From contig JAHDVF020000174.1 of NCBI GenBank assembly GCA_022606425.2, positions 62,001 to 126,000 on the forward strand: 64,000 bases of DNA, written 5' to 3'. Below the pieces are notes generated by a model. It was given only the letters and a program-made list of their open reading frames with translations, did no database searches and was not told the origin of the DNA. The position numbers and the translations under genes are program-made. Below are positions 52,185-62,103 of the stretch, piece after piece (within the stretch, counting starts at the first letter, position 1; each line of letters starts with the position of its first letter). This DNA comes from Lepidostoma basale. Taxonomy: Eukaryota; Arthropoda; Insecta; Trichoptera; Lepidostomatidae.

Positions 52185-52836
52185 GTAGTTCGATATGTAT
52201 GGAAGTGAATTATGTATGATGTATGGAAGTGAAGCTTGGAGTTGGCAGAAGAAGAATGAAAGTAGGATAAATGCCGTACAAATGAGGTCACTAAGAAGGA
52301 TGTGCGGAAAAACAATGTACGAAAGAATATCTAATGATGAAGTTAGAAAGGAATACGCTTTACATTCCTTTCTTACTTCATCATTAGATATTCTATCATA
52401 CATTGTTTTTCCACACATTCTTTTTAGTGACCTCATTTTTACGGCATTTATCCTACTTTCATCCTTCTTCTGCCAACTCCAAGCTTCACTTCCATAATAA
52501 AATCCATGGATAAATAAAATCAAGAAAAGGTAACTAAGATGGTTTGGACATATGGAACGAATGGATGAGGGAAGAATGGTTAAAAAGATATATACAAGTA
52601 GTTTGAATGGAAAAAGAAGTCAAGGAAGGCCAAGGAAAACATGGCATGACCAAATTAATCAATTACTGAAAGGTGGCCATGTTCGAAGTAGAAACAATCG
52701 ACGAGGGTGCATGTCACGATGTGTGAATGTAAAAGAGGCATGAGAATTATGCCAGGATAGAACCATGGCGATCCATCCTCTCTGCCTACCCCTCCAGAAA
52801 ACGGCGTGATGGCTAGTTAGTTAGTAGTTCGATATG
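52185..52836 (+). mobile_element. LINE-A fold-back copy with 13-bp target duplication
   Basis: Bounded by GTAGTTCGATATG at 52185-52197 and 52824-52836. Inside, a plus-strand segment (about 52210-52356: MYGSEAWSWQKKNESRI to SNDEVRKE) is followed by its own inverted copy (about 52357-52497), then plus-strand sequence resumes (GHMERMDEGRMVKKIY, GRPRKTWHDQINQLLKGGHV) to the (GTTA)n tail. Since all of this lies inside one target duplication, the inverted segment arose during or after a single insertion. Confidence 0.93.
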
Positions 52837-52989
52837 ACAAGTGTCTTAATATTGGTGGTAATTATATGGAAAAGTAAATAAAACGTATAAAAATAAAATT
52901 GTCACAAAAAGTTTATTACTTTTTATCAATATCAAAACGGTACTTACTTAAAAAAACACGTTGATATTTTACGTATCACAATTTATAAT

Positions 52990-53310
52990 ATTTTTAATTG
53001 TTTCTTGAACAATCATGTAAAACCCCATATTAAATAATTAGTAAGAATGAAAACGTATTTTTTCCTAAATAATTAATGCATATGAACCTGACGGTGAATT
53101 TAAATAGAATATACTAAATAGACACTTTATATGGATATTATCAACCGTACAACAATGAACAATGAATAGAAGTTTTATTATATTTTATGTAAATGAAATG
53201 TTTCGCATGTCTAAGGTATTATCATACGCTGACATTTGATAATGCCTCAAACAGGCGTAACATGTCATTTACATCAAATATAATAAAACTTCTAAAAAAA
53301 ACAGACGTTT
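52990..53310. repeat. PalA element
   Basis: Left end TTGTTTCTTGAACAAT at 52999, then after unrelated sequence the palindrome 53168-53310 with TTTGATAATGCCTCAAACAG and GCGTAACATGTC hairpin variants. Confidence 0.75.
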
Positions 53311-53429
53311 GCCTTCGTATATTCAATACGCTTCTATTTAATTTTTTCACCACTTTATTTTGTTTTATCGAACTAACCCATTTCACCCCCACCGAAGCTT
53401 TGTCAAACATTCTGTTTCACAATTTGTTT

Positions 53430-53490
53430 CAGTTTGTTTTTATAACCCAGATGAATCTCTCGAGGGAACGAAACCGGTTGGTTCAATTAA
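53430..53490 (+). ncRNA. hammerhead-like motif, one core change
   Basis: Stem I AACC with GGTT; core CAGATGA; extra A; TCTC/GGGA hairpin; GAAA; ACCGGT; T. Same layout as 3457. Confidence 0.5.
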
Positions 53491-53569
53491 ACAAAATAAA
53501 AGTGTTAAAATTATTGTTTATAATTGCACACCACAATTTAAGTACTTCATACGAAATCTATAATTTATT

Positions 53570-53790
53570 TTAATGAGATAGTCGTGACAGCTGTTTCGCC
53601 AACCTATGTTGGCATCATATGGTGTTACAATATACTGCTGTTTGTAACACCTGATGTAATAAACCTATACGTTGGCGAAATAGCCGTCGTGAAAATCTCG
53701 TAAAATAATTAATTGTTGTACTTATGTGAACAGCATTTCAAAATTAAAACATTTAATAATGTTGAAGTATCATAGTGTTTCGGGCAAAAC
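53570..53790. repeat. PalR inverted pair
   Basis: Minus-strand hairpin at 53585-53630 (ACAGCTGTTTCGCC, AACCTATGTTGGC) and plus-strand hairpin at 53640-53690 (ACACCTGATGTAATAAACC, GTTGGCGAAATAGCC) face each other, then the GAAGTATCATAGTGTTTCGG end. Both cores are damaged. Confidence 0.7.
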
Positions 53791-54285
53791 AATGGAATAT
53801 CTAAATCGAATTACATTACAAATTCTTCGCTTTATTTTGTTACGTAAGCGTTGGTATGAACGTTTTATTGTATTCTGCCACACGTGTATGAAATCGACAA
53901 AACGCTTCAAACTGCAGCAAAGTTTTTTCTTTTACAATAAACAGTTCACTCATTTCGCCGTCGTGCCACTGTTTTGCTGGTCTCGGAAAACACAATACGC
54001 CCCTTTACTGACGTTATCGGATATTATCGTAAACGTGCTTCATTACCGCGGATTATTCAAATACAAAAAGGGCGCCGGAGTTATCGTCGGCGATTTCCAT
54101 CGGGGGGTGTGAAGGAAATTTATGAAAGGTCAAATTATTTTATTACTAAGTATTTAAATTCCGAAGAAAACGTATGAATCATAGTACTTACGCATAGAAT
54201 GTCGGTTACTTGAAAATAATCCAAGGCTGGCAAGACTAAAGTAAATTTTTGAAGGAGAATTTTAAATACTGTTTTATCCGCATTA
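53791..54285. other. unassigned, GC-richer patch
   Basis: 53870-54120 is more complex than its flanks. Frame 53726-54112 (128 codons) starts in PalR and frame 53974-54177 overlaps it; neither shows a known domain. Possibly a decayed single-copy or transposon sequence. Confidence 0.35.
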
Positions 54286-54289
54286 TTTA

Positions 54290-54480
54290 TTAAGTATATT
54301 TACAAAACAAAAATATGGTTATCTACATGTTTCGAAGTTGACCTCTTGTGGGATATACGAATACAATACATAATGCGCCCTTGAGGTGATTACATCACAA
54401 AAACGGCGCTTAAAAATTAAGCATATTATATTTATTTTTATTATAATTATTATTTCTATTATTATTATTATTATTATTAT
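54290..54480 (+). repeat. repeat X, copy 2
   Basis: Contains AATGCGCCCTTGAGGTGATT and ACATCACAAAAACGGCGC shared with 37815-37925, then an (ATT)n stretch. Its left end has a decayed minus-strand hammerhead half (ACATGTTTCGAAGTTGACC at 54327-54345). Confidence 0.75.
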
Positions 54481-54505
54481 CATTATTATATTACACAATG
54501 CCACA

Positions 54506-54553
54506 TTTACACCTGATGACGGAGGAGGTTGCCTCCGAAACATGTAGTGTAAA
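54506..54553 (+). ncRNA. hammerhead ribozyme candidate, best match
   Basis: Stem I TTTACAC (54506-54512) pairs without mismatch with GTGTAAA (54547-54553). Core CTGATGA (54513-54519), one extra C, stem II GGAGG (54521-54525) with CCTCC (54532-54536) around AGGTTG, GAAA (54537-54540), palindromic ACATGT (54540-54545), and A at the cleavage position (54546). All consensus bases are present. It lies directly downstream of repeat X and could be the terminal ribozyme of a Penelope-like or related element whose coding part is missing. Confidence 0.82.
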
Positions 54554-54567
54554 CCTTTTTTTTGTAA

Positions 54568-54662
54568 AAAGGCGGCCATGTTCGAAGTCGGAACAATCGA
54601 CGAGCGTGCGTGTCACGGTTCGTGAATGTAGTAGAGACTCGAGAGTTATGTCAGGATAGTCA
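54568..54662 (+). mobile_element. LINE-A fragment
   Basis: 'GGHVRSRNNRRACVSRFVNV' region only, followed by truncated GTTATGTCAGGATAG. Confidence 0.75.
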
Positions 54663-54734
54663 GTTATTATTGAATTGTAAAATTATTTAATAAATTAAGT
54701 TAAAAACTAATTATGCAGTATTAACGCCATAACC

Positions 54735-54912
54735 TTTAATAACAAAGTGGCAAATAGTACAATTGACCCACCGAAGGTCCCTGGTTCGATTCCCGGCGAT
54801 GGCAGTGTGATTGTTACAGTATTTTTGGTCTGGTGTAGAATTTACGTGACAATAAAAGGGCGATATGTTTACTAACTATCACATCTCATGAGAATCAATA
54901 TAATAGAAGTAA
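54735..54912 (+). mobile_element. SINE-1, diverged copy
   Basis: Degraded A box, B box GGTTCGATTCCCGG, body with several changes, ending after CACATCTCATGAGAATCAAT. Confidence 0.82.
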
Positions 54913-55064
54913 AAAGCGATTTCACAAAATATTATAGTAATAAAAATAATTAACAACTAAAAACTAAACTAAATTAAAAATCTAAATTTAAATATTACGT
55001 AAGCTGGTAAAATCTTTTACTATTTATTTCTACTTAAACATTAATGTAAAATTCCATTGGAGAA

Positions 55065-55195
55065 ATTGAGTGTTTCTTGAAAAACAATGTAAAACTTCAT
55101 ATTAAAAATCGATAAAAACGTCTGTTTTATAGAAGTTTTTCTGTATTTTAGAGGAGTGACATATTTTAACATGCTAGGTCATTAAACTATAGGAA
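55065..55195 (+). repeat. PalA half-element
   Basis: TGTTTCTTGAAAAACAATGT, AAAACGTCTGTTTTATAGAA, GAGTGACATATTTTAACATG. Confidence 0.7.
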
Positions 55196-55439
55196 ATCTG
55201 GTAAGTACGAGTATTTTGCTTCTGAATATCGAGCTATTGCAAGTAAGTTTCTGATCACATGTGTTAATCCAAATTGTCTTATCAATGTTTGAAGTACTGA
55301 ACTTTAATAAAAATAAATTATTGGAATTTGAATCGTCATTATTAAATGTTCTTTATAATAAAATTTATTGACCTTTTTATATGTATCAAAAGCACAAGTA
55401 ATTTAAAATATCATACAATAAACATGTTATTAAATACAT

Positions 55440-55570
55440 ATCTTGGAGACCATCAACAAGGTGGAGGATGACATTCAGCGACATTCTGGTAGAAACTGGA
55501 AGCAGATAGTCCAGGAAACAGTGACGTGGAAGCAATTGGAAGTGAGCGGTGTTCAGGGGTGGACGTCGAA
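55440..55570 (+). mobile_element. RTE-type C-terminal fragment
   Basis: In one frame: KVEDDIQRHSGRNWKQIVQE, TVTWKQLEVSGVQGWT, the RTE end. Confidence 0.7.
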
Positions 55571-55734
55571 ATATCTGTACATAAAGAAAATAATAAAAAT
55601 ATTTTGATATATTGAATATAATAATACAATCAAAAATATTGAAATAAACATGTCTTATTTTATAGATTTTTTGTACTTATTTCACAACATAAGAATTACG
55701 CCACTCTGAATTACGTCATTCTTACTTATTTACT

Positions 55735-55990
55735 TATCAGCTGTTTGTCGTGCACTGATGAACGTAGGCCTCTCCCAAACCACCCCATTACCATTATCTA
55801 TTGCCACTCTAATCCATCAGCGGACAGGGGGACGTCCAACTCAATGAAATCCTGCGTGCGGTCTCCACTCCACGAACCATCTACCCCATTGGCTGTCGGT
55901 CGTCCGACAAATATGGCCAGCCCACCGCCATTTCAACCCACGTTTCCTCAGAGCCACCTCAGTCACCATGGTTTGTTGTAGAATAAATTC
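55735..55990 (-). mobile_element. RTE-type 3' fragment
   Basis: Minus-strand 'GMAVGWPYLSDDRQPMG'-like and final GGAGAGGCCTACGTTCATCA, CACGACAAACAGCTG block. Confidence 0.65.
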
Positions 55991-56759
55991 GTTTCGAATT
56001 CTGTCTCTCGAGGTTATTCCAAGCGTGACTCTTTCTTTGAGCGACCTGGAACGTATACACTAGACCCCTTTTCAGCGTCCACGTCTTGACTTAGTAAGTC
56101 ATAGCTGGCAAGACGCACTAGTTGAGGACGTTCATGTAGGAATAGGAGTATTTGAGATGCGAAGATATGACGCAGTTTCCCAAACACCGCCCAATGCGTC
56201 ATACAAATGATATAATAACACAACCACATAGCTATTACTTCGTTTGATAGCAGATTAAATATCATACGTACTTATTTATTCATTATTTTTATATTATCTC
56301 AAAATTATGTTATGTGATGGTACATATCTTGTACGATAAAAGGGAGTCAGTGAGCAGCGAGCAGTGAACGCCCTGTCTTGGTGGCTAATGTATCCCTTAA
56401 GGGATTAGGGTACAAATTTAAATTTAAATAACACTGCCACCCCCTGCCCCCTTACCGAGGTACATGGGACTCCCCAAGCAGTGATCGTCCGAGGACCCTC
56501 CACTATCCTTTCCTCGAGTATATTTTTATATGAAACATTCATAAAGAATTCCTGACTAGGGAATTTGGCGATATTGGATATCCGATTAAAAATACAGTCA
56601 CATACATAGAATATGTAAGTGTTAGTGTACACGTGTAAACAGGAGTAAGCAATTGGTGCCTACGTATCAAATATGTATGAACTATCTATTTAACTTGATG
56701 TGAGCATGTCTCTTTAACATTTTCTTAGTTCTTATTTATTTTTTTAAATGTTTATATTA
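55991..56759. other. no gene seen
   Basis: Minus frames 56014-56265 and 56405-56632 show no domain. 56030-56160 and 56330-56520 are more complex than average and unassigned. Confidence 0.45.
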
Positions 56760-57215
56760 TATAAATGTCACCATTAATGTAATCTACTTCATGTTATTTT
56801 TTATCTTTTTTAATTTATTATGTTTCATCGTTTTTGACTCTATTCTATGTGTAATTGTTCCTTCTATTTACTGTTTTTATTATTATTATTATATTATTAT
56901 TATTTTATTATAATTTTTCCACCTTTAATATTTTCTCCTATAAATAGTAACTAGCCGTTCTTTTAATTAAATTATTTAGGTACCTCTCTTTAGGTACTAC
57001 TCAATTTCAGCAAGAACTTCAAAATTATATCAAAGAAATTATTCAAATTAACATAAATTAACATAAAGGTTCGAAAAATCACGAAAAATTGACAGTTGAT
57101 ATACTGTTGTAACACCTGATGATGTCAACATAGGTTGATGAAACAGCTGTCGCGTAAAATAAAAAACAATTGTGATACAAAAATAAAGTTATTTAATTTA
57201 ACAGTTTAAAATGTA
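56760..57215 (+). repeat. PalR hammerhead-bearing repeat
   Basis: About 450 bp: ATTAATGTAATCTACTTC, TTTTTGACTCTATTCTATGT, CCACCTTTAATATTTTCTCC, AAGGTTCGAAAAATCA, then the hammerhead at 57108-57158, then ACAATTGTGATACA. The upstream 300 bp match 13181-13432 inverted, so the hammerhead belongs to a defined longer repeat. Confidence 0.8.
57108..57158 (+). ncRNA. hammerhead ribozyme candidate, intact core
   Basis: Core CTGATGA (57116-57122), extra T, stem II GTCAAC (57124-57129) with GTTGAT (57134-57139) around ATAG, GAAA (57140-57143), palindromic ACAGCTGT (57143-57150), C (57151). Inner stem I is weak (C-G plus partial pairs); TTGT and ACAA pair further out. Confidence 0.65.
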
Positions 57216-57224
57216 TAAATATGT

Positions 57225-57690
57225 ATTGAGGCTGCCATCATCCATAGACAACTGCGCTTGGCTGGTCATTAGAATGCCTGAAACAAGACTCCCAAGGAAA
57301 ATTATGTACTCTAACTGACCCAGGAGAAACGTTCATTCGAAGGTCAGAGGAAATATATCAAAGACTACCTAAAAGCAAACCTGCAAAGGATTAACATCTA
57401 ATGCTGGGAAGAGACTACAGAAGACAGACCTCGATGGAGAATAACAGTACACAAAGGCGCACAGGACGTTGAAGCGCAGCGCAGAGATAACGCCGCAGAG
57501 TAGAGGAAGAGAAAGGAGAGACCATCAGGAGACCGTGGCGTCTCCACTGCCTACGCTTTCCCCTACCATAGATGGCCCAGAGTTTGTGGGTCCAGGATTG
57601 GGCTCTTTAGCCACATGTGGACCCACAACCGTGAAGGACAGTCTTCCGGACACGAAGGACAGCCGATGATGATGATAATGAGGTATTAAC
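57225..57690 (+). mobile_element. LINE-H C-terminal region with zinc-finger tail
   Basis: Frameshifted: 'RQLRLAGH', 'LTQEKRSFEGQRKYIKDYLK', 'ANLQRINI', 'DRPRWRITVHKGAQDVEAQR', and the finger end 'GSRIGLFSHMWTHNR'. Such a C-terminal C2H2 finger with FGSRIGL-like spacing belongs to a widespread LINE family. (GAT)n tail at 57667-57680. Confidence 0.8.
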
Positions 57691-57694
57691 TATC

Positions 57695-57780
57695 TATTTA
57701 AGTTGATGTTATTATTATTATTTTGTTGAAAAACTCCTTACATTATTACAGAGCGAGCTAAATCGATGTAAAGGGTGATA
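57695..57780 (-). mobile_element. SINE-1 or LINE-E 3' tail
   Basis: Minus strand: CCCTTTACATCGATTTAGCT, CGCTCTGTAATAATGTAAGG, TTCAACAAAATAATAATAAT. Closer to the LINE-E version (CTCGC, GTAAT) than to SINE-1. Confidence 0.7.
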
Positions 57781-57784
57781 AAAA

Positions 57785-58465
57785 AGAATATCAACGGAAA
57801 TATACATAGAACCTTATGAATAGAAATATGCCAGTTATTTCCTTGCTGCCCTTATCGTAAGGGTATTCACGAATTCGCCATAATTGCATCCCAAAGAGGT
57901 CTATCTTTTTTGCAACCTCATTTAAAAGACGAATCGCTTTCAATACAGGAGAACTTCGAAGGGCCTCTGTGCGGCAATTTTGGGGCATAAAATAATACAT
58001 GCCCCCTTGCTCTGCTATAACTATGGGGAACGTATAGATTTAGTTTTCTCAGTATTCCTGGATTGTAAATATCTCCGGATAAAAGTTTAAAAAAATGCTT
58101 ACCTAGAAAGATCATTCGACGAGTTTCGAGAGTGTTGAAATCCAACATTCCTGCAAGAAATAGTGAGGGGTACAAAAAAGGATAATAGTTTTATTCCCTG
58201 AGGTATAAATATCCCAAAAATTGTTTCTGGATCCTTTCTAGTTCCAAAATGACTGTTCTTTCTCTGGGGTCCCAAATGATAGAGCAGTACTCCAAGTTAC
58301 TACGAACCAGCGTTTCATACAGTCGACGAATGGAAAAAGATCTTGCGTTCCGTAGAACAAAACCAAGCATTTTGTTGGCTCGCGTGAAAATATGAGATAG
58401 ATATAATTTAAATGTGAAGTTGAACTCAAACGTGATACCCAGATCTTTAATATGATCAACCGTGA
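57785..58465 (-). mobile_element. LINE-F 3' part, diverged
   Basis: Frame 58469-58191: VDHIKDLGITFEFNFTFKLY, NKMLGFVLRNARSFS, IRRLYETLVRSNLEYCSIIW, ERIQKQFLGYLYLRE; then 58175-57918: FLAGMLDFNTLETRRMIFLG and YVPHSYSRARGHVLFYAPKL. The region after the reverse transcriptase palm of a jockey-like element. Different subfamily from 22926 and 48440. Confidence 0.85.
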
Positions 58466-58892
58466 TCAACTCTATAACATTTTTCTTAGTTCTTATATAT
58501 TTTTTAAATATGCATTATAAGAGCTGTTCAATTTCTATTTTTCGATCCTACGAAGGAAAGGATGGTTTTAAAATACGCGATTTCATAAATAAATCTTGGC
58601 TTAACTTGTGCTCAAAAACTCTATGCTGTCTATTTTCGAAGTCCCTTTATATTTATTCAACATTATAAAAACAGTAAAATAACGTGCCACATCTGCCTAC
58701 CTCTGACTTGAGCTTGAAACGCAAATATGTAACACATGTGAGAACATGCTGATACAAACTAAATCAGAATTCGGTGTCCTAATACACGTGAGTTCCAAAT
58801 TTAAAATAATTTAAATAAGAAATAACTGACGAACTATCGATCATTATGCAGTTTTACTAGACCAGTGATAGTTTAACTTTCAAACGTTATTT
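58466..58892. other. no gene seen
   Basis: 58470-58500 repeats ATAACATTTTTCTTAGTTCT, also present at 56718-56740; otherwise nothing recognised. Confidence 0.45.
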
Positions 58893-59400
58893 TTAATATT
58901 CTTCTTTCTTCTTCTTTTTGTCCTGTCACACCTCCGTGGTGCATAGGACCTCAAGGAACCTTCTCCACCTAACTCTATCGCATACCTGATGCCTAACATC
59001 AGCCCGAGTGAGGCCTGGTGCCTTAACCTCGTCCTGCAGGGCTCTTCTACAGGTGGCTCTAGGTCTGCCTCGCTATTTCTTCCCCCCCTAAGGGACCAGT
59101 CTAGTGCGCCCTGAGCGATGCAGGCTTGGTTCCGTCTCAGAGTGTGACCGATCCACTGCCATTTGCGTCTAGCGACTTGTTCTCTAATTGGCTTTCGCCT
59201 GCCATGGTCCAGAGAACGGCATTTGACACTGTTTGGGGCCAATAGATCCTGAATATTGAGCGAAGGCACCTATTTATAAACACCTGGAGTTTTCCAATAA
59301 CGTCCCTGGTAGATTTCCAAGTCTCACATCCGTAAAGCAGTACGCTTTTAATGCTACTGCTGAATATTTGGAGCTTGAGCTTTCTCGAAATGATACTGGA
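58893..59400 (-). mobile_element. LINE-C C-terminal region
   Basis: Minus strand codes KLQIFSSSIKSVLLYGCETW, FINRCLRSIFRIYWPQTVSN, AVLWTMAGESQLENK, then after a frameshift VARRKWQWIGHTLRRNQACI and the rest to the (GAA)n end at 58895-58916. Same order as 2195-2570. Confidence 0.88.
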
Positions 59401-59585
59401 ATACCATAGATAGATCCCACCAGAATCCCACACGCTGTGGCGCATCAGATTCCTGTTGGCTGCCGTCCCCCCGGAAGACCGCCGAAGAGATGGAGAGATA
59501 GTTGGGAGTCAACCTCCCAAGAGAGGCCAGCCTGATTTCAGGAACAGACCAAACGTCTAAAAGGAGAAGAAGAAGAAGAAGAAAA
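59400..59585 (+). mobile_element. LINE-D 3' end
   Basis: 'RPPKRWRDSWESTSQ' region, GAGAGGCCAGCCTGATTTCA, ACAGACCAAACGTC and (GAA)n. It abuts LINE-C in opposite orientation. Confidence 0.8.
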
Positions 59586-59589
59586 CAAC

Positions 59590-60104
59590 TGACTTCTACA
59601 TCGGTATAAAAAAAATACAATACACAAAATACACACTGCAGAGCCCCAAGGCTCCACGGAGCACACTTTGAAAACAGCGGAATTAACGTGTTCCCAAAAT
59701 TTATTCGTTCATATTTTTATATTATTTCATGTCACGAGTATTGCTTCAGTTTTGTTGGGAACCTCATCCACGTGCACCCTGATCCTTAATACGCTACGAG
59801 AGATGCAGAGTGTAGATAGGTACTAGGTTCTAACGCTATCCTATACGGTAATCCCGGGCGGGGGAATGTTTGCCAACAGTCGCATATTTGTCAAAATGCC
59901 AAGGGACTGGGATTGGATACAAAAAATGGGAATATGTCATCTGATCCCCGGAATCTCTGCATCGCATCCTCCGAAACGGAAATGTCAATTTGTCTTTTCT
60001 TAATTATTATTATATGGGCGCATGCTCAGGATGTACGGTACATTTACATACGTGATCTTAGGTAAACATATACATATTGTAAGTACGTACGATATATGCT
60101 ACAA
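59590..60104. other. no gene; single-copy-looking stretch
   Basis: 59820-60000 is of normal complexity (ATCCCGGGCGGGGGAATG) with no frame or repeat partner. Confidence 0.45.
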
Positions 60105-60195
60105 ATCAAATCAAATCAGTTTATTTACTCAAAAGACATTACAAACAGCATAAATATTCAAGTCATCTATTGAGTACAGGTAAAATATTATATAA
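60105..60195 (-). mobile_element. LINE-F 3' UTR
   Basis: Minus-strand end ATTTGATTTGATTT, preceded by GTCTTTTGAGTAAATAAACT and ACCTGTACTCAATAGATG, matching 23800-23895. LINE-A begins at 60196. Confidence 0.8.
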
Positions 60196-60690
60196 AACTA
60201 ACTATCTAACCATCACGCCGTCTCCCCCAATGGGTAGGCAGAAAGAATGGACTGCCACACTTTTCTTTTCTGACATATTTCTCTCGCTTCCTCAACATTC
60301 ATACATCGTGTCATACACGCGCGTCGATTTCTCTGACTCCTCACATGGCCGACATTCAATATTTGATTTATTTGATCGTGCCACGTTTTCCTCGGTCTTC
60401 CTCTATTTCTGGTACCATTTACATCATTAACATATAATTTTTTTACCATTCTTTCTTCATTCATTCTTTCCATATGCCCAAACCATCTTAATGATCCTTT
60501 CATTATTTTGTTCATGACACCATCATTCGCACCGCATTCACTTCTTATATTTTCATTCGACACTCTATCATACACAGAGTATCCACACATTCGTCTAAGA
60601 GATCTAATTTCTACTGCATTTATTCTACTTTCATCCTTCTTTTGCCAGTTCCATGCTTCGCTTCCATACATAAGGGTCGGTAGAAAAACA
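60196..60690 (-). mobile_element. LINE-A copy with open C-terminal frame
   Basis: Frame 60671-60213 is open for 152 codons without a stop: MYGSEAWNWQKKDESRINAV, MRSLRRMCGYSVYDRVSNEN, GSLRWFGHMERMNEERMVKK, RNRGRPRKTWHDQINQILNV, GHVRSQRNRRACMTRCMNVE and a final SAYPLGETA at the 3' end. Nearly identical to 9801-10293, so both are recent. 5'-truncated. Confidence 0.93.
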
Positions 60691-61146
60691 CAATTTTTTT
60701 CATTCGTAGGTAAAATAGGGCTAGGCGACCCCGTGTCTGCAGCAGACTACAGCCATCCCTCAGGAAGAGACAGCATCCTGCAGTTTGCAGCAGACGTCCT
60801 CGTAAAGTGCCTAATTTATATTTATGTCCAATAACGCTGACTGAGTGTTAACCGTAAACTGTTTTAATATTCCAAATACTTCTCCTTCCTCGGGGCTGCC
60901 TAATGCACTTGAGAAGGGATTCAGGGCTCCCGGGGGAGCAGTTCAGATTCTTGAAAATCTCATTTTTGTATGAGTTTGCCCTGTAATAAGGTTTTACTAG
61001 TTCATTGACAATGTAGTTGTGCCTACACATACACATAGGCCTACGTAAATAGAAACATATGCACGAACAAGAGAAGATCAAGATTTTCAAATAAGCACAA
61101 TTCAAACAAAAAAATAATTATGCAATGTAATACGGTTCAACAATAA
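60691..61146. other. no gene seen
   Basis: 60720-60950 is more complex and unassigned; the rest is AT-rich. Confidence 0.45.
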
Positions 61147-62103
61147 TATCGTATTAACTAACTAACTAACTAACTAACCATCACGCCATTTCCCCGGAGG
61201 GGTAAGCAGAGAGGATGGATCGCCACACTGGCCTGTCCTGGCATACCTCTCGAGTTCCTCTACATCCATACATCTTACCATGCACGCACGTCGATTGTTC
61301 CGACTTCGAATGTGGCCGCCTTTTAGTAATTGATTAATTTGGTCATGCCATGTTTTCCTCGGTCGTCCTCGGCTTCTTTTCCCACTCACGCTGCTTGTGT
61401 ACAACTTTTTAACCATTCTACTCTCATCCATTCGTTCCATATGTCCGAACCACCTCAGGGATCCTTTTTTAATTTTATTCATGATGCAGTCATCTGCCTT
61501 ACATTTCTTTCTTATTTCATCGTTCGATATTCTATCATACAACGTTTTCCTGCACATTCTTCTCATTTCTACGGCGTTTATCCTGCTTTCATCCTTCTTT
61601 TGCCAGCTCCAAGCTTCACTTCCATACATGAGGGTTGGCACTAGAACTCCATTGTGTACTGCCATCTTTGCTTCTGTGGATATATTTCTATTTGCAGTAA
61701 TGACTTTGAGTGCGCCATTTATTTTATTCCCAGCACCAACCCTCCTTTCGATGTCTTTCTCCATTTTTCCGTCTCTTGTAAACATGCTTCCCAGATATGT
61801 AAATTCAGTAACTTGCTCCAATTTCTCGCCCATCGCACTTATATCACAAATCGTCATACATTCTTCTTTCTCGAAAACCATCACTTTAGATTTAGACACA
61901 TTCATCACCAAGTCACTCTTTTTGCATGCCTCATACATCCTTGACACTAAGGCTTGCAAATTTTCTTTACTGTCAGCGATTAACACAGCATCGTCGGCAT
62001 ATAACAAACAGCTGACTGACAAACATATCATCTTAGCACCAGCGTCTATGCCTTCAAGTTCTTTCATACACTTGTCCAAGTATAGATTGAACGTATCGTA
62101 TTA
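61147..62103 (-). mobile_element. LINE-A copy, longest open frame, 10-bp target duplication
   Basis: Element 61157-62093 between TATCGTATTA repeats (61147-61156 and 62094-62103). Frame 62079-61174 is open for 301 codons: MDKCMKELEGIDAGAKM, SCLLYADDAVLIADS (catalytic YADD), NVSKSKVMVFEKEECM, EFTYLGSMFTRDGKMEKDIE, MAVHNGVLVPTLMYGSEAWS, SLRWFGHMERMDESRMVKKL and GRPRKTWHDQINQLLKGGHI; a late frameshift replaces the end after MDVEE. Reverse transcriptase motifs A and B and the endonuclease are missing, so it cannot move itself. Confidence 0.95.

Noticed and set aside
53726..54112. 128-codon frame as a host gene
   Set aside because: It starts within the PalR repeat, has no recognisable domain, and a second overlapping frame is equally open.
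57469..57669. C2H2 zinc-finger-like frame as a transcription factor gene
   Set aside because: The finger is degenerate and follows LINE-type sequence with a (GAT)n tail; it is the known C-terminal finger of a LINE family.
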